Below are positions 1-8,096 of a stretch of 57,545 nt of DNA, one piece after another (the first letter of the stretch is position 1; each line of letters opens with the position of its first letter). The stretch is from contig NZ_LFIO01000120.1 in assembly GCF_001187535.1 (NCBI RefSeq), positions 1 through 57,545 of the forward strand, written 5' to 3'. The DNA comes from Rhizobium ecuadorense. GTDB lineage: Bacteria; Pseudomonadota; Alphaproteobacteria; Rhizobiales; Rhizobiaceae. Below the pieces are notes generated by a model. That model was not told the DNA's origin, made no database searches, and saw only the letters and a list, made by a program, of their open reading frames with translations. The position numbers and the translations under genes were made by a program.

Positions 1-90
1 GCAGCCGGGTCGTTGCCCTCGTCAGCTCGATTGTCGATGAAGAGATGGAAGAACAGAAGCCGGTTGGTTCATCTGCTGGTTCTTAGCTCC

Positions 91-504
91 CTACCGGTCG
101 ATTTTCTCCGCTGCTTCAAGCGAAAATTCGACGCGCAATACCGCCTTCTGTGCTCGCGAAAAATCGGCGGCGACGTGTTCTGCCCGCTCTTGCGCGGCGC
201 GCCGGGCGGCTTTGTGTTGCGCAAGCGATAGGCCGGCATCGGCTTCATGGCTGCGCAATACGGATTGTCGCATCAGCGCGTCCTGAAGCTCGGCGGCGGC
301 GATGACACCACTCTTGCGCAATACGTCGACGACAGGATTGCCGGCGGCCCGGCTTGCCGCGATGTCGAGCGCTTCGGAGGCTTTCGTTTCCCGCTCCCGC
401 GCGCTTTCGGCATCCGCCCGCGCCTCGGAGAGGCTGCGGGAAAGATTGTCCGCCCGCAGGCTGCGGATCTGCAGCAACTGCCTGAGAGATTTCAACGCCT
501 TCAT
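91..504 (-). CDS. sctO: SctO-like type III secretion stalk protein
   Basis: The predicted product (137 residues) is almost wholly helical and charged, with Ala/Glu/Arg-rich coiled-coil-like stretches over residues 25-75 and 95-135, and no signal peptide or membrane segment. This is how SctO (YscO/FliJ-type) stalks look; they link the SctN ATPase to the SctV export gate in the cytoplasm. Sequence is poorly conserved in this family, so the call rests on size, coiled-coil composition and position: it follows the secretin N-domain gene by 9 bases on the same strand inside a type III locus. The 90 bases beyond its stop hold no long frame, so what follows outside the window is unknown. Confidence 0.6.
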   Translation of the reverse strand: MKALKSLRQLLQIRSLRADNLSRSLSEARADAESARERETKASEALDIAASRAAGNPVVDVLRKSGVIAAAELQDALMRQSVLRSHEADAGLSLAQHKAARRAAQERAEHVAADFSRAQKAVLRVEFSLEAAEKIDR

Positions 505-513
505 ATCAGCCGC

Positions 514-1062
514 TCAGGCACCGTTGTTCGTCGTCAGGATTTCCAGCTGGCCGCCCTTGATGACCTTGATGCTGTCGGCTTGCTGCCGGCTCAGCACGTC
601 TTCGACGGCCTTGGTGAAGACGGCGGGCCCGCGCACCAGCACCAAGCCGCTGGCGGGATCTTCACGCAGCGCATCGTCCGGCAGCAGCGGGAACAGCGCG
701 CGAATGGCGTTTTGCTCGGTCTTCCAGCTGCGGCCGCCGCGATCGAGGACAACGGTGGAGACCTCCTGCTTCGGCGCGATGATGATGCGGCTGCCGTCAT
801 AGGCGACGAAGAGATTGCTGGCATCGCCAAGCTTGACAAAGGCCTTGGCTCCGCTTTCCCGGACGGACCAGTGCTCGACCTTGCCGCTCAGCGTCCCGAC
901 TGTCGTGACCGGGATGCCGGACATGAAGGACAGCGTCTGGACGACATCGCCAAGCGGCAGGGAGACGACATCCAGGCGCACCTCCCGCTCGCTGGCGCCG
1001 GCCGGTGGAGGAAAGGAGGCCAGCAGTCCGATAGCGGCCATGTAAACAAAACGCGCAAACAT
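514..1062 (-). CDS. rhcC1: Secretin N-domain protein (RhcC1/NolW-like SctC fragment)
   Basis: A 182-residue protein with an N-terminal signal peptide (hydrophobic core at residues 5-22, likely cleavage after PAGA). The rest matches the periplasmic N0-N1 domains of type III secretins: a sequence like LPLGDVVQTLSFMSG near residue 35, followed by the beta-alpha-beta segments ending GLVLVRGPAVFTKAVEDVL. In rhizobia the outer-membrane secretin is commonly split into RhcC1 (these N-domains) and RhcC2 (the pore). Only the first part is here, and no RhcC2 pore gene lies in the window. It is divergent from the needle-like gene at 1316 and is probably cotranscribed with the stalk gene that follows. Confidence 0.8.
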   Translation of the reverse strand: MFARFVYMAAIGLLASFPPPAGASEREVRLDVVSLPLGDVVQTLSFMSGIPVTTVGTLSGKVEHWSVRESGAKAFVKLGDASNLFVAYDGSRIIIAPKQEVSTVVLDRGGRSWKTEQNAIRALFPLLPDDALREDPASGLVLVRGPAVFTKAVEDVLSRQQADSIKVIKGGQLEILTTNNGA

Positions 1063-1315
1063 CTGAGTTTACCTCACGATCCGGATATCGCCCGACAACT
1101 AATGAACGAATGAAGGCAGGGCTGCGAAATCCAATCTATTAATAATTATCTGATCTACTGTTGCAGATCATCGGTCCGCTGGGAACAGGACGGATATCCA
1201 TTTCGCGCATTTGTTGTACATATCGCGAATTAATAACTTTTTAACATAAGCTATTGAATTCGATCTTGAATTCTGCAAGGCTCTGGCCGCCAAAACCATG
1301 CAAGGAGTTCAAGAC
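1063..1315. promoter_or_regulatory. Divergent intergenic promoter region of the T3SS locus
   Basis: These 253 bases separate the divergent secretin N-domain gene and the needle-like gene and are clearly more AT-rich than the coding flanks, with runs such as tattaataattatctg and attaataactttttaacat. Promoters for both directions should lie here. I could not recognise a tts box or a Pseudomonas-type hrp box, so the controlling regulator is unknown. Confidence 0.4.
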
Positions 1316-1474
1316 ATGGCTAGTACTTCGACACTTGATGCGGGCATCGGCTCGGCGATTTCCGCCTTCAAGTCGGCCCAGAACGAAGCGACCGAGCAGA
1401 GCCTGAAGGTTGCAACCGAAATCACCAAGATCAACGGCGTCGCAAACGCCATCAAGAAGATCGGCCCAGGCTGA
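1316..1474 (+). CDS. 52-residue needle/pilus-subunit-like protein of the T3SS
   Basis: A small gene with a good ribosome site (AAGGAG at 1302-1307, 8 bases before ATG 1316). It encodes 52 residues: a Ser/Thr/Ala-rich N-terminus, a polar amphipathic helix (around QNEATEQSLKVATEITKI) and a basic end AIKKIGPG. It has no Cys, Trp, signal peptide or membrane segment. Such tiny, polar, helical proteins at the head of a T3SS operon are typical of needle or pilus subunits (SctF, NopA, HrpA). An in-frame ATG at 1298 would add six residues but lacks a ribosome site. A strong hairpin follows at once (1486-1509), as expected for a subunit made in excess over the downstream sctD and sctV. Function is inferred from size and context; it is shorter than usual SctF proteins. 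Confidence 0.6.
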   Translation: MASTSTLDAGIGSAISAFKSAQNEATEQSLKVATEITKINGVANAIKKIGPG

Positions 1475-1485
1475 TTGAAACAATG

Positions 1486-1509
1486 GCGAGACGGGTTCGC
1501 CCGTCTCGC
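1486..1509 (+). terminator. 10-bp perfect hairpin with TTCG loop after the needle-like gene
   Basis: Arms gcgagacggg (1486-1495) and cccgtctcgc (1500-1509) pair perfectly around the loop ttcg, 11 bases after the stop of the 52-residue gene and about 50 bases before sctD. It could act as a partial terminator or an mRNA-stabilising 3' end that lets the small upstream gene be expressed above sctD and sctV. There is only a short pyrimidine tail (ttcccc), not a full T-run. Confidence 0.65.
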
Positions 1510-1562
1510 TTCCCCGCTCTCGAAGACAATAAAAGCCGCTCGACGGACGGTTCGGGAACAAG

Positions 1563-2531
1563 ATGGTTATGGATCTAGATTCCTCTTCGCCGACATTCAG
1601 AGGTAACGCCGGCAACGCTGCGTCAGGCAGCGGCGGACCGGTCTTGCGCATCACGCGTGCCGGGCGCAGCTCCAATCTGCCGCTGACGGCGGAGCGGCAG
1701 GTGGTCGGCGGCAGCGCCGATTGCGACCTGATCATCCTCGGCGCCAAACCAGAACCCGCCTTTGCCATCAGTTTGCAGCGCTCCCGCGGCTCCGACACGG
1801 TGTCGTTGACCGCGCTGCGGGATGACGTCGTGATCAACGGTCGTTCCATCCCACGCGATCGGACGATGACCCTTACGAAGAGGCAGACCATCTCCTTCGA
1901 CGGCACGGCCTGCGAACTCGAAGGTCTCGGCGCCGGGCGCGTGCGGTTCGCGCCACGCCGGATTGCGGCTGCCGGCCTTCTCGGGCTGGCGGCGTTGCTT
2001 TTGCTGGCCGGGCTTTACAACAGCGATGCGCCGGCTCACGAAGCCCCGCTCGTCAGGGTTTCCGCCGCGCCGGAACCGGCGCCGTCATCGGCGGCAATTG
2101 CTGCCGAAATCCGCCAGGTCATTCGTATGGCTCAGCTTCCCCAAGATCTGAGCATCGTCGCCACCGCCGACGAGATTCGCATCGGCGAAGGATCGCGCCC
2201 TCTCTGCCTGCCCGACAAGGCCAAGCTGCGCAGCATCATCGCCTCGATGAGCCGGCGCGGTTCCGTTTCCATCGTCGATCTCACCGCCCTCTCTTCCGGT
2301 CTCGACGGCTTCGTCGCCGCCGCCGGCTATACGCCCGTCAGATTCATCATCGGCTCCGACGGCCGCCGCTACGAGGAAGGCGATGTCGTTTCGAGCGGCT
2401 GGCGGATCAAGGAGATCGGCAAAGACCAGATGACCGTTTCCCGCGACAGTGAGGACGATACGGTCAATTTCGCCCCCGCCGGCAGTGCCGAGCCGAAGCT
2501 CGCCGAAATTTCCAGCAGCGAACAAGAATAG
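1563..2531 (+). CDS. sctD: SctD inner-membrane ring protein
   Basis: A 322-residue protein with the SctD (YscD/PrgH-type) layout. A cytoplasmic FHA-like domain covers about residues 25-120 (motifs such as VVGGSADCDLII and VINGRSIPRDR), a single membrane span lies at about 134-153, and a periplasmic part with ring-building repeats runs to the C-terminus. SctD forms the outer of the two inner-membrane rings around the export apparatus. It lies between the needle-like gene and sctV on the same strand, 23 bases ahead of sctV. ATG at 1563 or 1569 could be the start. The rhizobial classical systems often keep this gene apart, so its pairing with sctV here fits the second rhizobial type. Confidence 0.8.
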   Translation: MVMDLDSSSPTFRGNAGNAASGSGGPVLRITRAGRSSNLPLTAERQVVGGSADCDLIILGAKPEPAFAISLQRSRGSDTVSLTALRDDVVINGRSIPRDRTMTLTKRQTISFDGTACELEGLGAGRVRFAPRRIAAAGLLGLAALLLLAGLYNSDAPAHEAPLVRVSAAPEPAPSSAAIAAEIRQVIRMAQLPQDLSIVATADEIRIGEGSRPLCLPDKAKLRSIIASMSRRGSVSIVDLTALSSGLDGFVAAAGYTPVRFIIGSDGRRYEEGDVVSSGWRIKEIGKDQMTVSRDSEDDTVNFAPAGSAEPKLAEISSSEQE

Positions 2532-2554
2532 GCGATGGCGTCGGAAGCCGGATC

Positions 2555-4486
2555 ATGAAGGTAAGGTCATCCGCCATCGCCATGCTTGCGCAACGCACCG
2601 ATATGCTGCTTGCGGTGTTTTTCGCCTCCGTCGTGACGATGCTGGTGCTGCCGCTTCCGACAATCGTTCTGGACGTGCTGATCGCTTTCAATCTCTCCTT
2701 CGCTTTCGTGGTGCTGATCACCACGACCTATCTGAAGAGCGTGCTTGAAATCTCGACCTTTCCCGCGGTCATTCTGATCGGCACGCTGTTCCGCCTGGCC
2801 TTGACGATTTCCTCGACCCGGCTCGTGCTGGCGGACGCCGATGCCGGCGAGATCATCATGGCCTTCGGCGATTTCGTCGTTGCGGGAAATGTCGTCGTCG
2901 GGCTGATCATTTTCCTGATCGTGGCGCTGGTGCAGTTCATCGTGGTGACGAAGGGCGCCGAGCGCATCGCCGAGGTCGGCGCGCGTTTCACGCTCGACGC
3001 CATGCCCGGCAAGCAGCTCGCCATCGACAGCGACCTGCGTAACGGCCATATCACCACGGAAGCCGCGCAGAAGCGCCGGTCGCGCCTCGAACAGGAGAGC
3101 CAGTTCTTCGGGGCGATGGACGGCGCGATGCGCTTCGTCAAGGGCGATGCGGTCGCAGGATTGGTGATCGTCGCCGTCAATCTCATCGGCGGCCTGGCGA
3201 TCGGTATCTTCCAGAAGGGCCTGAGCTTCGCCGAGGCCGCCCATCTCTATACGCTGCTGTCGATCGGCGACGGTCTGGTGTCGCAGATTCCGTCCATTCT
3301 GATGGCAGTCTCGGCCGGTATCGTCGTGACCCGCGTGTCCGATGACGGCAACGGCAGTCTCGGCAGCGATATCGGCCGCGAACTCTTCCGGGAGCCCCGT
3401 GCATTGGCGATTGCGGCGGCGCTGACGATCTGCGCGGGCTTCGTGCCGGGATTTCCCACAGGCGTGCTCGGCGCGATCGGCCTGTGTCTGGCGGGCCTTG
3501 CCTTCATGGTGCATCGCCGGCGCGCCGGCCCAGCCGCGGCCGGATCGGCAAATGCCGTGGAAAGCGCCAATTCCTATCCGCTCGACAGGACGAAATATGG
3601 CGATCCCGTCATCGCCACCGTCGCGGTGGAAACGCTGGCGCGGCTTGAGGCGATGCGACTCGGCGAAATGCTGGACGGGCGGATCCGCATGGCGGCGCGC
3701 GCCGTCGGCGTCTCCGTGACGGTGCCGACGTTCAACGCCGATCCCCGCATGGCCGAGGATCTGATCCACCTTCAGGTCGAAAACGTGCCCGCCGGTCTCG
3801 TCAGCTGCGGTCCCGAACGGACGGCCGAACAGATTGCCGACGACATCGTGCGCATCGTCCGCCGCCATATCGGCGCCCTGTTCAGCGTCGACGACGCGGC
3901 ACAATGGCTGGGCAGCCTCGAACCGCGTCTCGGCAAACTGGCGATCGACGTCGCCACCCAGGTGCCGCTGATGCTGACGGTCGCGGTCGTCAGACGCCTG
4001 CTGGATTCCGGCCTGACGCTTTCCCAGCCGCGCGGACTGCTGGAAGTGATGCTGCACGCCGGCACCGATCACGCGCCGGATGCCCTGGCCGAAATGGCGC
4101 GCGCCGCGCTGGTCAAGCAGATCGCCTTCGGGCTTCTCGACCGGCGCGGATTGCTGCCGGCGCTGGTGCTTCCCGCCGAATGGGACCACTTCATCCGCTC
4201 CTATGACGCCGCTGGAGCGACCGAGAAGATCGAGATAGCCGAAAGGCTGCGCCTGCTGGCCGAGAAAGCCAGGCAGGCTCTCGAGGACGCCAACGAGCGG
4301 GGATACGATCCCATCATCATCGTGCCGGGCGAGTGGCGCCTGCTCACCCAGACGCTGATGATCCACCACAACTGCCGCATTCCGGTGCTGGCGGCGGAGG
4401 AGATCGACAGGGATATAACGATCGAAACCATCGGAGAGATCGGGCAAATCCGGAACGCTGCCGGCTCCAAACAAAGGCCGGGCTGA
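2555..4486 (+). CDS. sctV: SctV export gate protein
   Basis: A 643-residue member of the FlhA/SctV family. Several hydrophobic spans fill the first 310 residues, followed by a soluble domain that forms the nonameric cytoplasmic ring. The family signature is clear: TLFRLALTISSTRLVL, then AERIAEVGARFTLDAMPGKQ and ESQFFGAMDGAMRFVKGD. SctV receives substrates and chaperones and takes part in proton-driven export. It lies 23 bases after sctD. It is slightly short for the family (about 640-700 residues) but no conserved block seems missing. Confidence 0.95.
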   Translation: MKVRSSAIAMLAQRTDMLLAVFFASVVTMLVLPLPTIVLDVLIAFNLSFAFVVLITTTYLKSVLEISTFPAVILIGTLFRLALTISSTRLVLADADAGEIIMAFGDFVVAGNVVVGLIIFLIVALVQFIVVTKGAERIAEVGARFTLDAMPGKQLAIDSDLRNGHITTEAAQKRRSRLEQESQFFGAMDGAMRFVKGDAVAGLVIVAVNLIGGLAIGIFQKGLSFAEAAHLYTLLSIGDGLVSQIPSILMAVSAGIVVTRVSDDGNGSLGSDIGRELFREPRALAIAAALTICAGFVPGFPTGVLGAIGLCLAGLAFMVHRRRAGPAAAGSANAVESANSYPLDRTKYGDPVIATVAVETLARLEAMRLGEMLDGRIRMAARAVGVSVTVPTFNADPRMAEDLIHLQVENVPAGLVSCGPERTAEQIADDIVRIVRRHIGALFSVDDAAQWLGSLEPRLGKLAIDVATQVPLMLTVAVVRRLLDSGLTLSQPRGLLEVMLHAGTDHAPDALAEMARAALVKQIAFGLLDRRGLLPALVLPAEWDHFIRSYDAAGATEKIEIAERLRLLAEKARQALEDANERGYDPIIIVPGEWRLLTQTLMIHHNCRIPVLAAEEIDRDITIETIGEIGQIRNAAGSKQRPG

Positions 4487-4519
4487 TAGAGCAAGTGAAG
4501 TAGACGAGACCAACTGGGG

Positions 4520-5443
4520 ATGAATGCAATGTGTGGCGTAGATGGACAAAGGCCCATAGACTTCGACAGAACCTCCCGTTTCGACCTTGAGTCCGATTGC
4601 CTTGGCGGCAGCAATAGGGCCGACACGGATTTCACCGCCATCCGAACCCGCAAGGTCTCGCCCTTCGAAGATTTCTCCGGCAACCCGCCGACGCTGACCT
4701 CCTATGTGCCGAAGTCGCGGGAAACGTCGGAAAACGGCATGGATTCCGACCCCAAGGATCTGCTGCGCAAGCACATCAACTGGCAATCCCACTCCAAGAA
4801 GGTGGATCCATCCGACGAGAAACAGGCCACGACTTTGCAGACCACGACGGAAAAACCCGACCTCTCGAAAGAGGGCAGCGTCATCGTCGTCAACGAGCCG
4901 ATCGTCGTGGATGGCGGCGTGTTCGACGGCAAGGGCGCGACCTATACGGCCTCGTCCAAGCTCGGCGATGGCGGCCAGTCCGAAACCCAATCGCCGCTGT
5001 TCATTCTCAAGAACGGCGCGACGCTCAAGAATGTCAATCTCGGCGAGAATGGCGCCGACGGAATCCACGTTTATGGCGGCGCGACGCTCGAAAACGTCAA
5101 TTGGCAGAATGTCGGCGAGAATGCGCTGACGGTAAAAAGCGCCGGCGACGTCACTATTGTCGGTGGCTCCGCCAAGGGCGCGACCGACAAGATCTTCCAG
5201 ATCAATGCCGACACGAGGTTCTATCTGAAGGATTTCGTCGCTGACGGCTTTACCACGCTCGTGCGCACCAACGGCGGCAAGCAGATCGACGCCGACGTCA
5301 CCATCGATGGCGGGGCGTTCTCCCACGGCAGCAACGTCTTCCGCACCGACAGCTCACTTGCCAGTGTGACGTTCCTCTCCGATATCACGCTGGACGATGT
5401 GAAGAACTGGACGCGTGTAGGTGACAACCAATCGGGCGTCTGA
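4520..5443 (+). CDS. Pectate-lyase-like (PL3) secreted protein, HrpW-like
   Basis: A 307-residue protein. Residues 1-115 are polar and disorder-prone, with no Sec signal, like a type III secretion leader. Residues 115-290 form a right-handed beta-helix of the PL3 pectate lyase family (GGVFDGKGATY, ENGADGIH, VNWQNVGENAL, TDKIFQ). This matches HrpW-type proteins, which carry a secretion or harpin part joined to a pectate-lyase-like domain and act outside the bacterium on the plant wall. By spacing from the Bacillus Pel-15 enzyme as I recall it, D180, E200, K224 and R249 are kept, while one calcium ligand is N201 and one catalytic Lys is T246. The protein may bind pectate rather than cut it. It is third after sctD and sctV on the same strand. 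Confidence 0.75.
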   Translation: MNAMCGVDGQRPIDFDRTSRFDLESDCLGGSNRADTDFTAIRTRKVSPFEDFSGNPPTLTSYVPKSRETSENGMDSDPKDLLRKHINWQSHSKKVDPSDEKQATTLQTTTEKPDLSKEGSVIVVNEPIVVDGGVFDGKGATYTASSKLGDGGQSETQSPLFILKNGATLKNVNLGENGADGIHVYGGATLENVNWQNVGENALTVKSAGDVTIVGGSAKGATDKIFQINADTRFYLKDFVADGFTTLVRTNGGKQIDADVTIDGGAFSHGSNVFRTDSSLASVTFLSDITLDDVKNWTRVGDNQSGV

Positions 5444-5452
5444 GACGCCCGA
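5432..5452. terminator. Palindromic terminator between convergent genes
   Basis: cgggcgtct (5433-5441) and agacgcccg (5443-5451) are perfect inverted arms with a one-base centre, so the practical loop is about 3 bases. The palindrome overlaps the stop codon of the pectate-lyase-like gene and lies 52 bases beyond the end of sctU on the other strand, where a bidirectional terminator is expected. There is no marked T-run. Confidence 0.55.
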
Positions 5453-5503
5453 CCACCGGAACCGCAAAGCGAAGATCAAGCGGGCGGCTTAGGCTCCCGC
5501 TTT

Positions 5504-6301
5504 TCATTGCCGGCCTGGTCCTTGCCTGCGCGGCGGGCTGCTGCGCATTTCCGCGCCGATTTGCCGGCGCGCCGATTTCAGCTTCGGGTCGCCCTGGGTA
5601 TCCTTGTATTCGCGCCGCGCCTCGGTCTTGGTCATGCGGTGTTCGTGCCTGAACAACGCGCGCGAAATGCGGATATCGAAAAACGCCGCGGCCACCATGA
5701 TGCCGGCGGCAATGACGAGGATCGAGCCGAGGAGATGGGCTGTCGCGGAGAGCGTGCATGCTTCTCCGCAAAGAGGCGACCAGAAGATGCTGTTGAGGAA
5801 ATAGAGGATCGCACCGCCGCCGGCGGTGGCGAGCAGGACAAACTTGACGAGCCCCTTGACGAACTCGGCGATGCTCGCGAGCGAAAAAAGCCTCTTGATG
5901 CCCTCGAACGGATTGAGCCGGGTGAAATCGAAGCTCATATGTTTGAACGATACGGGAAACCCCTGCCCGTCGAGGATCGACACCAGGATGGTCGCGGCAA
6001 GACCCGTGGCAAGCGGCAGCCAGATGAGATCGAGCAGCGCCACGCCGGTTTCGCTCAAGCCGACAGTGACGGCGTCGGAGAGGTCGGCCCGTCCGGCGGA
6101 CTGCAGGCCGCTATCGAAACTGCGGGTGAAATCCTCGAGGATAGCAGGCAAGCCCCAGGTGACGTAGACGGCGATGGCAAGGACGGAGATCGCAACCGGG
6201 ATTTCCTTCGAGCGGGGAACCTGGCCCTCGCGCCGGAGCCGATCGAGCTTCACCCGGCTCGGCGGCAGGGTTTTTTCCTCGGTATCGTCATTTTTGGCCA
6301 T
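5504..6301 (-). CDS. sctU: SctU export switch protein lacking the NPTH domain
   Basis: A 265-residue SctU (YscU/FlhB family) made of the membrane half only. The N-terminal signature PPSRVKLDRLRREGQVPRSKEI is followed by four hydrophobic segments, and the cytoplasmic linker REYKDTQGDPKLKSARRQ is present. Full SctU proteins (about 350 residues) continue with an autocleaving domain carrying the NPTH motif that drives substrate switching. Here the frame ends 20 or so residues after the linker. None of the other frames down to the convergent pectate-lyase-like gene (60 bases away) encodes NPTH. The start overlaps the end of sctT by 14 bases. The gene closes the minus-strand operon. The truncation is real in this sequence; whether the system still works is open. 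Confidence 0.9.
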   Translation of the reverse strand: MAKNDDTEEKTLPPSRVKLDRLRREGQVPRSKEIPVAISVLAIAVYVTWGLPAILEDFTRSFDSGLQSAGRADLSDAVTVGLSETGVALLDLIWLPLATGLAATILVSILDGQGFPVSFKHMSFDFTRLNPFEGIKRLFSLASIAEFVKGLVKFVLLATAGGGAILYFLNSIFWSPLCGEACTLSATAHLLGSILVIAAGIMVAAAFFDIRISRALFRHEHRMTKTEARREYKDTQGDPKLKSARRQIGAEMRSSPPRRQGPGRQ

Positions 6302-7097
6302 GGGTCACCTCCAGCATGGCTTTCACCTCGTTGAATCCGTCGATCCAGAGATCGTGGAAATAGCTGGAAATAAAGGCCGTGTAGATGACGAGAATGACCA
6401 CGACCGCGAAGTTCTTGATGGCCGGCAGGCTATCGTTCAGCGGGAATTGTTTCGACGATCGGCCAACGAAGGCCAGCGACAATTCGAGCGCGCAGGTGAC
6501 GATCATGAACGGGGCGGCAAGCAATCCGGCCGCTTTGAACAGCCGGCCGAATACACCGAGGATCATGTCGAGCGGATCGTCGGGCATGGCGGGCATGAGC
6601 TTGAAGAGCGGCCAGAACTCGAACGACTTGTAGAAAATCGCGACCAGATCGATGATGCCGCCGGCGCTGACGAAAAGCACCAGGGCGATCGACATCATCA
6701 GCGAACCGAGCGGCGCGGTTTCCAGCGCGTTGATCTGGTCGAAGAGATTGGCGGCATTGGCGCCGCGATAGACATCGGTCATATCACCCGCCGCCTGGGC
6801 CGCCCAAAAGGGAATGCCGAGCCCCATGCCGATAAGCGCCCCGAAGCAAAGTTCCTTCATCGAAAGGGCGGCCAGATCGAACCAGGACGTATCTCCGAGA
6901 GCCAGCACCGAATAGGCGAAGGCGACGGAGGGCGCCGAAAGGCCGATTGCCAGGCCGAAACGCAGAATGCCGACGATGCTGAACAGCGAGAAGATCGGGA
7001 AGATCAGCAGGATCCCGAGCGCGCGGGCGGCGCCGAGCATCGCCGCGGCCGGTACCGCGACCTCGATGCCGACGAGCGGAAGATGATCCGGCCCCAT
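6288..7097 (-). CDS. sctT: SctT export apparatus protein
   Basis: A 269-residue very hydrophobic protein of the FliR/SctT family, with about six membrane segments and the family stretch GALIGMGLGIPFWAAQAAGD in the middle. SctT joins SctR and SctS in the conical export pore in the inner membrane. It lies in the usual order R-S-T-U, 10 bases after sctS and overlapping sctU by 14 bases, so translation of T and U is probably coupled. Confidence 0.93.
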   Translation of the reverse strand: MGPDHLPLVGIEVAVPAAAMLGAARALGILLIFPIFSLFSIVGILRFGLAIGLSAPSVAFAYSVLALGDTSWFDLAALSMKELCFGALIGMGLGIPFWAAQAAGDMTDVYRGANAANLFDQINALETAPLGSLMMSIALVLFVSAGGIIDLVAIFYKSFEFWPLFKLMPAMPDDPLDMILGVFGRLFKAAGLLAAPFMIVTCALELSLAFVGRSSKQFPLNDSLPAIKNFAVVVILVIYTAFISSYFHDLWIDGFNEVKAMLEVTHGQK

Positions 7098-7107
7098 CCG
7101 CCCCGCC

Positions 7108-7377
7108 TCACTGAACCATGGTCGGGAAGTCGTTCAGGATATGAACGGAATGTTCGATCAGCGGCGTTGCCAGCACCCGGCCGAACAGCAGCAGGGTGAT
7201 GGAGATCACGAAAATCTTGACGATCTGCGCGATGGTCTGCTCCTGGATTTGCGTTGCCGCCTGGAAAATGGCGATGATCAGCCCGAGAAGCGCGGCCAGG
7301 CCTAGAATGGGGCCGGCCAAGGCGAAGGTCGCCATGACGGACATGCCGATTTCGGCTGCGACCTGGTCTTCACCCAT
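7108..7377 (-). CDS. sctS: SctS export apparatus protein
   Basis: An 89-residue protein with two hydrophobic hairpin segments (residues 15-40 and 50-72), matching SctS/FliQ in length and topology; the segment around LLGLIIAIFQAATQIQEQTI is the family signature. It forms part of the export pore with SctR and SctT. It lies 65 bases after sctR and 10 bases before sctT. Confidence 0.93.
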   Translation of the reverse strand: MGEDQVAAEIGMSVMATFALAGPILGLAALLGLIIAIFQAATQIQEQTIAQIVKIFVISITLLLFGRVLATPLIEHSVHILNDFPTMVQ

Positions 7378-7442
7378 GACGGCAGGCCTTTCGCGTGGGC
7401 GCGGCAGGCGCTCGAACCGGGGCTTTCGTCAAGGCGCGATGC

Positions 7443-8096
7443 TCACTGCGCATAGGACAGCACCAGACCTTCCAGCAATCGCCGCCAGCCGTCGATCGAG
7501 ACGAACAGCAGCAGCTTCAGCGGTGTCGACACCACGGTCGGGGACATCATCTGCATGCCGAGCGCCACCAGAATGGCGGAGACGGCGAAGTCGATCATCA
7601 GGAAGGGCAGATAGATCAGAAATCCGATTTCAAAGGCCCGCGTCAGTTCCGAAACGAGGAAGCTCGGCGTCAGCACGGTGATATCGTCGGAGGCAATGGG
7701 GGTTGCCGGCGCGTTTGCCCAGATCTTCTGCGACGCCTGCACGAAAGAGTCGCGCACCTCGGCGTCGGAAAATTTCAGCATGAAATCCTTCAGCGGCGCT
7801 GCCACTTTGATCATGCCGTCCGCCATGCCACTGACCGTGCCGAAATCGCCGCTATGGGCGAGCAACAATTGCCAGCTGTTTTGCAGCACCGGGTTCATCA
7901 CGAAGGCCGATAGCACGATGGCAATCGCAAAGACCAGGAGATTCGGCGGCGTCTGCTGGATGCCGATCGCATTGCGCACGATCAGCAGGACGACTGAAAT
8001 CTTGGTGAAGGAGGTTGCGATCACGGCAATGACCGGCAGCATCGAGATCGCCGCCATTGCCGCGAGGCTCTGGGCAAGAGGAAAGCTCTGTTCCAT
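7443..8096 (-). CDS. sctR: SctR export apparatus protein
   Basis: A 217-residue SctR/FliP-family protein. It shows the family blocks ATSFTKISVVLLIVRNAIG near residue 30 and LPFLMIDFAVSAILVALGMQ near residue 160, with four hydrophobic segments. SctR makes the pentameric core of the export pore. Its ATG shares one base with the sctQ stop codon (TGATG), a tight coupling. Confidence 0.95.
   Translation of the reverse strand: MEQSFPLAQSLAAMAAISMLPVIAVIATSFTKISVVLLIVRNAIGIQQTPPNLLVFAIAIVLSAFVMNPVLQNSWQLLLAHSGDFGTVSGMADGMIKVAAPLKDFMLKFSDAEVRDSFVQASQKIWANAPATPIASDDITVLTPSFLVSELTRAFEIGFLIYLPFLMIDFAVSAILVALGMQMMSPTVVSTPLKLLLFVSIDGWRRLLEGLVLSYAQ

Noticed and set aside
1063..1315. A tts box or hrp box in the divergent T3SS promoter
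   Set aside because: No sequence close to either consensus as I know them could be found by eye.
2567..5326. A 919-codon open frame on the minus strand opposite sctV and the pectate-lyase-like gene
   Set aside because: It is the antisense of two clear genes in a GC-rich genome, has no ribosome site or family motif, and its composition (Asp/Gly/Arg/His-rich) is that of a shadow frame.
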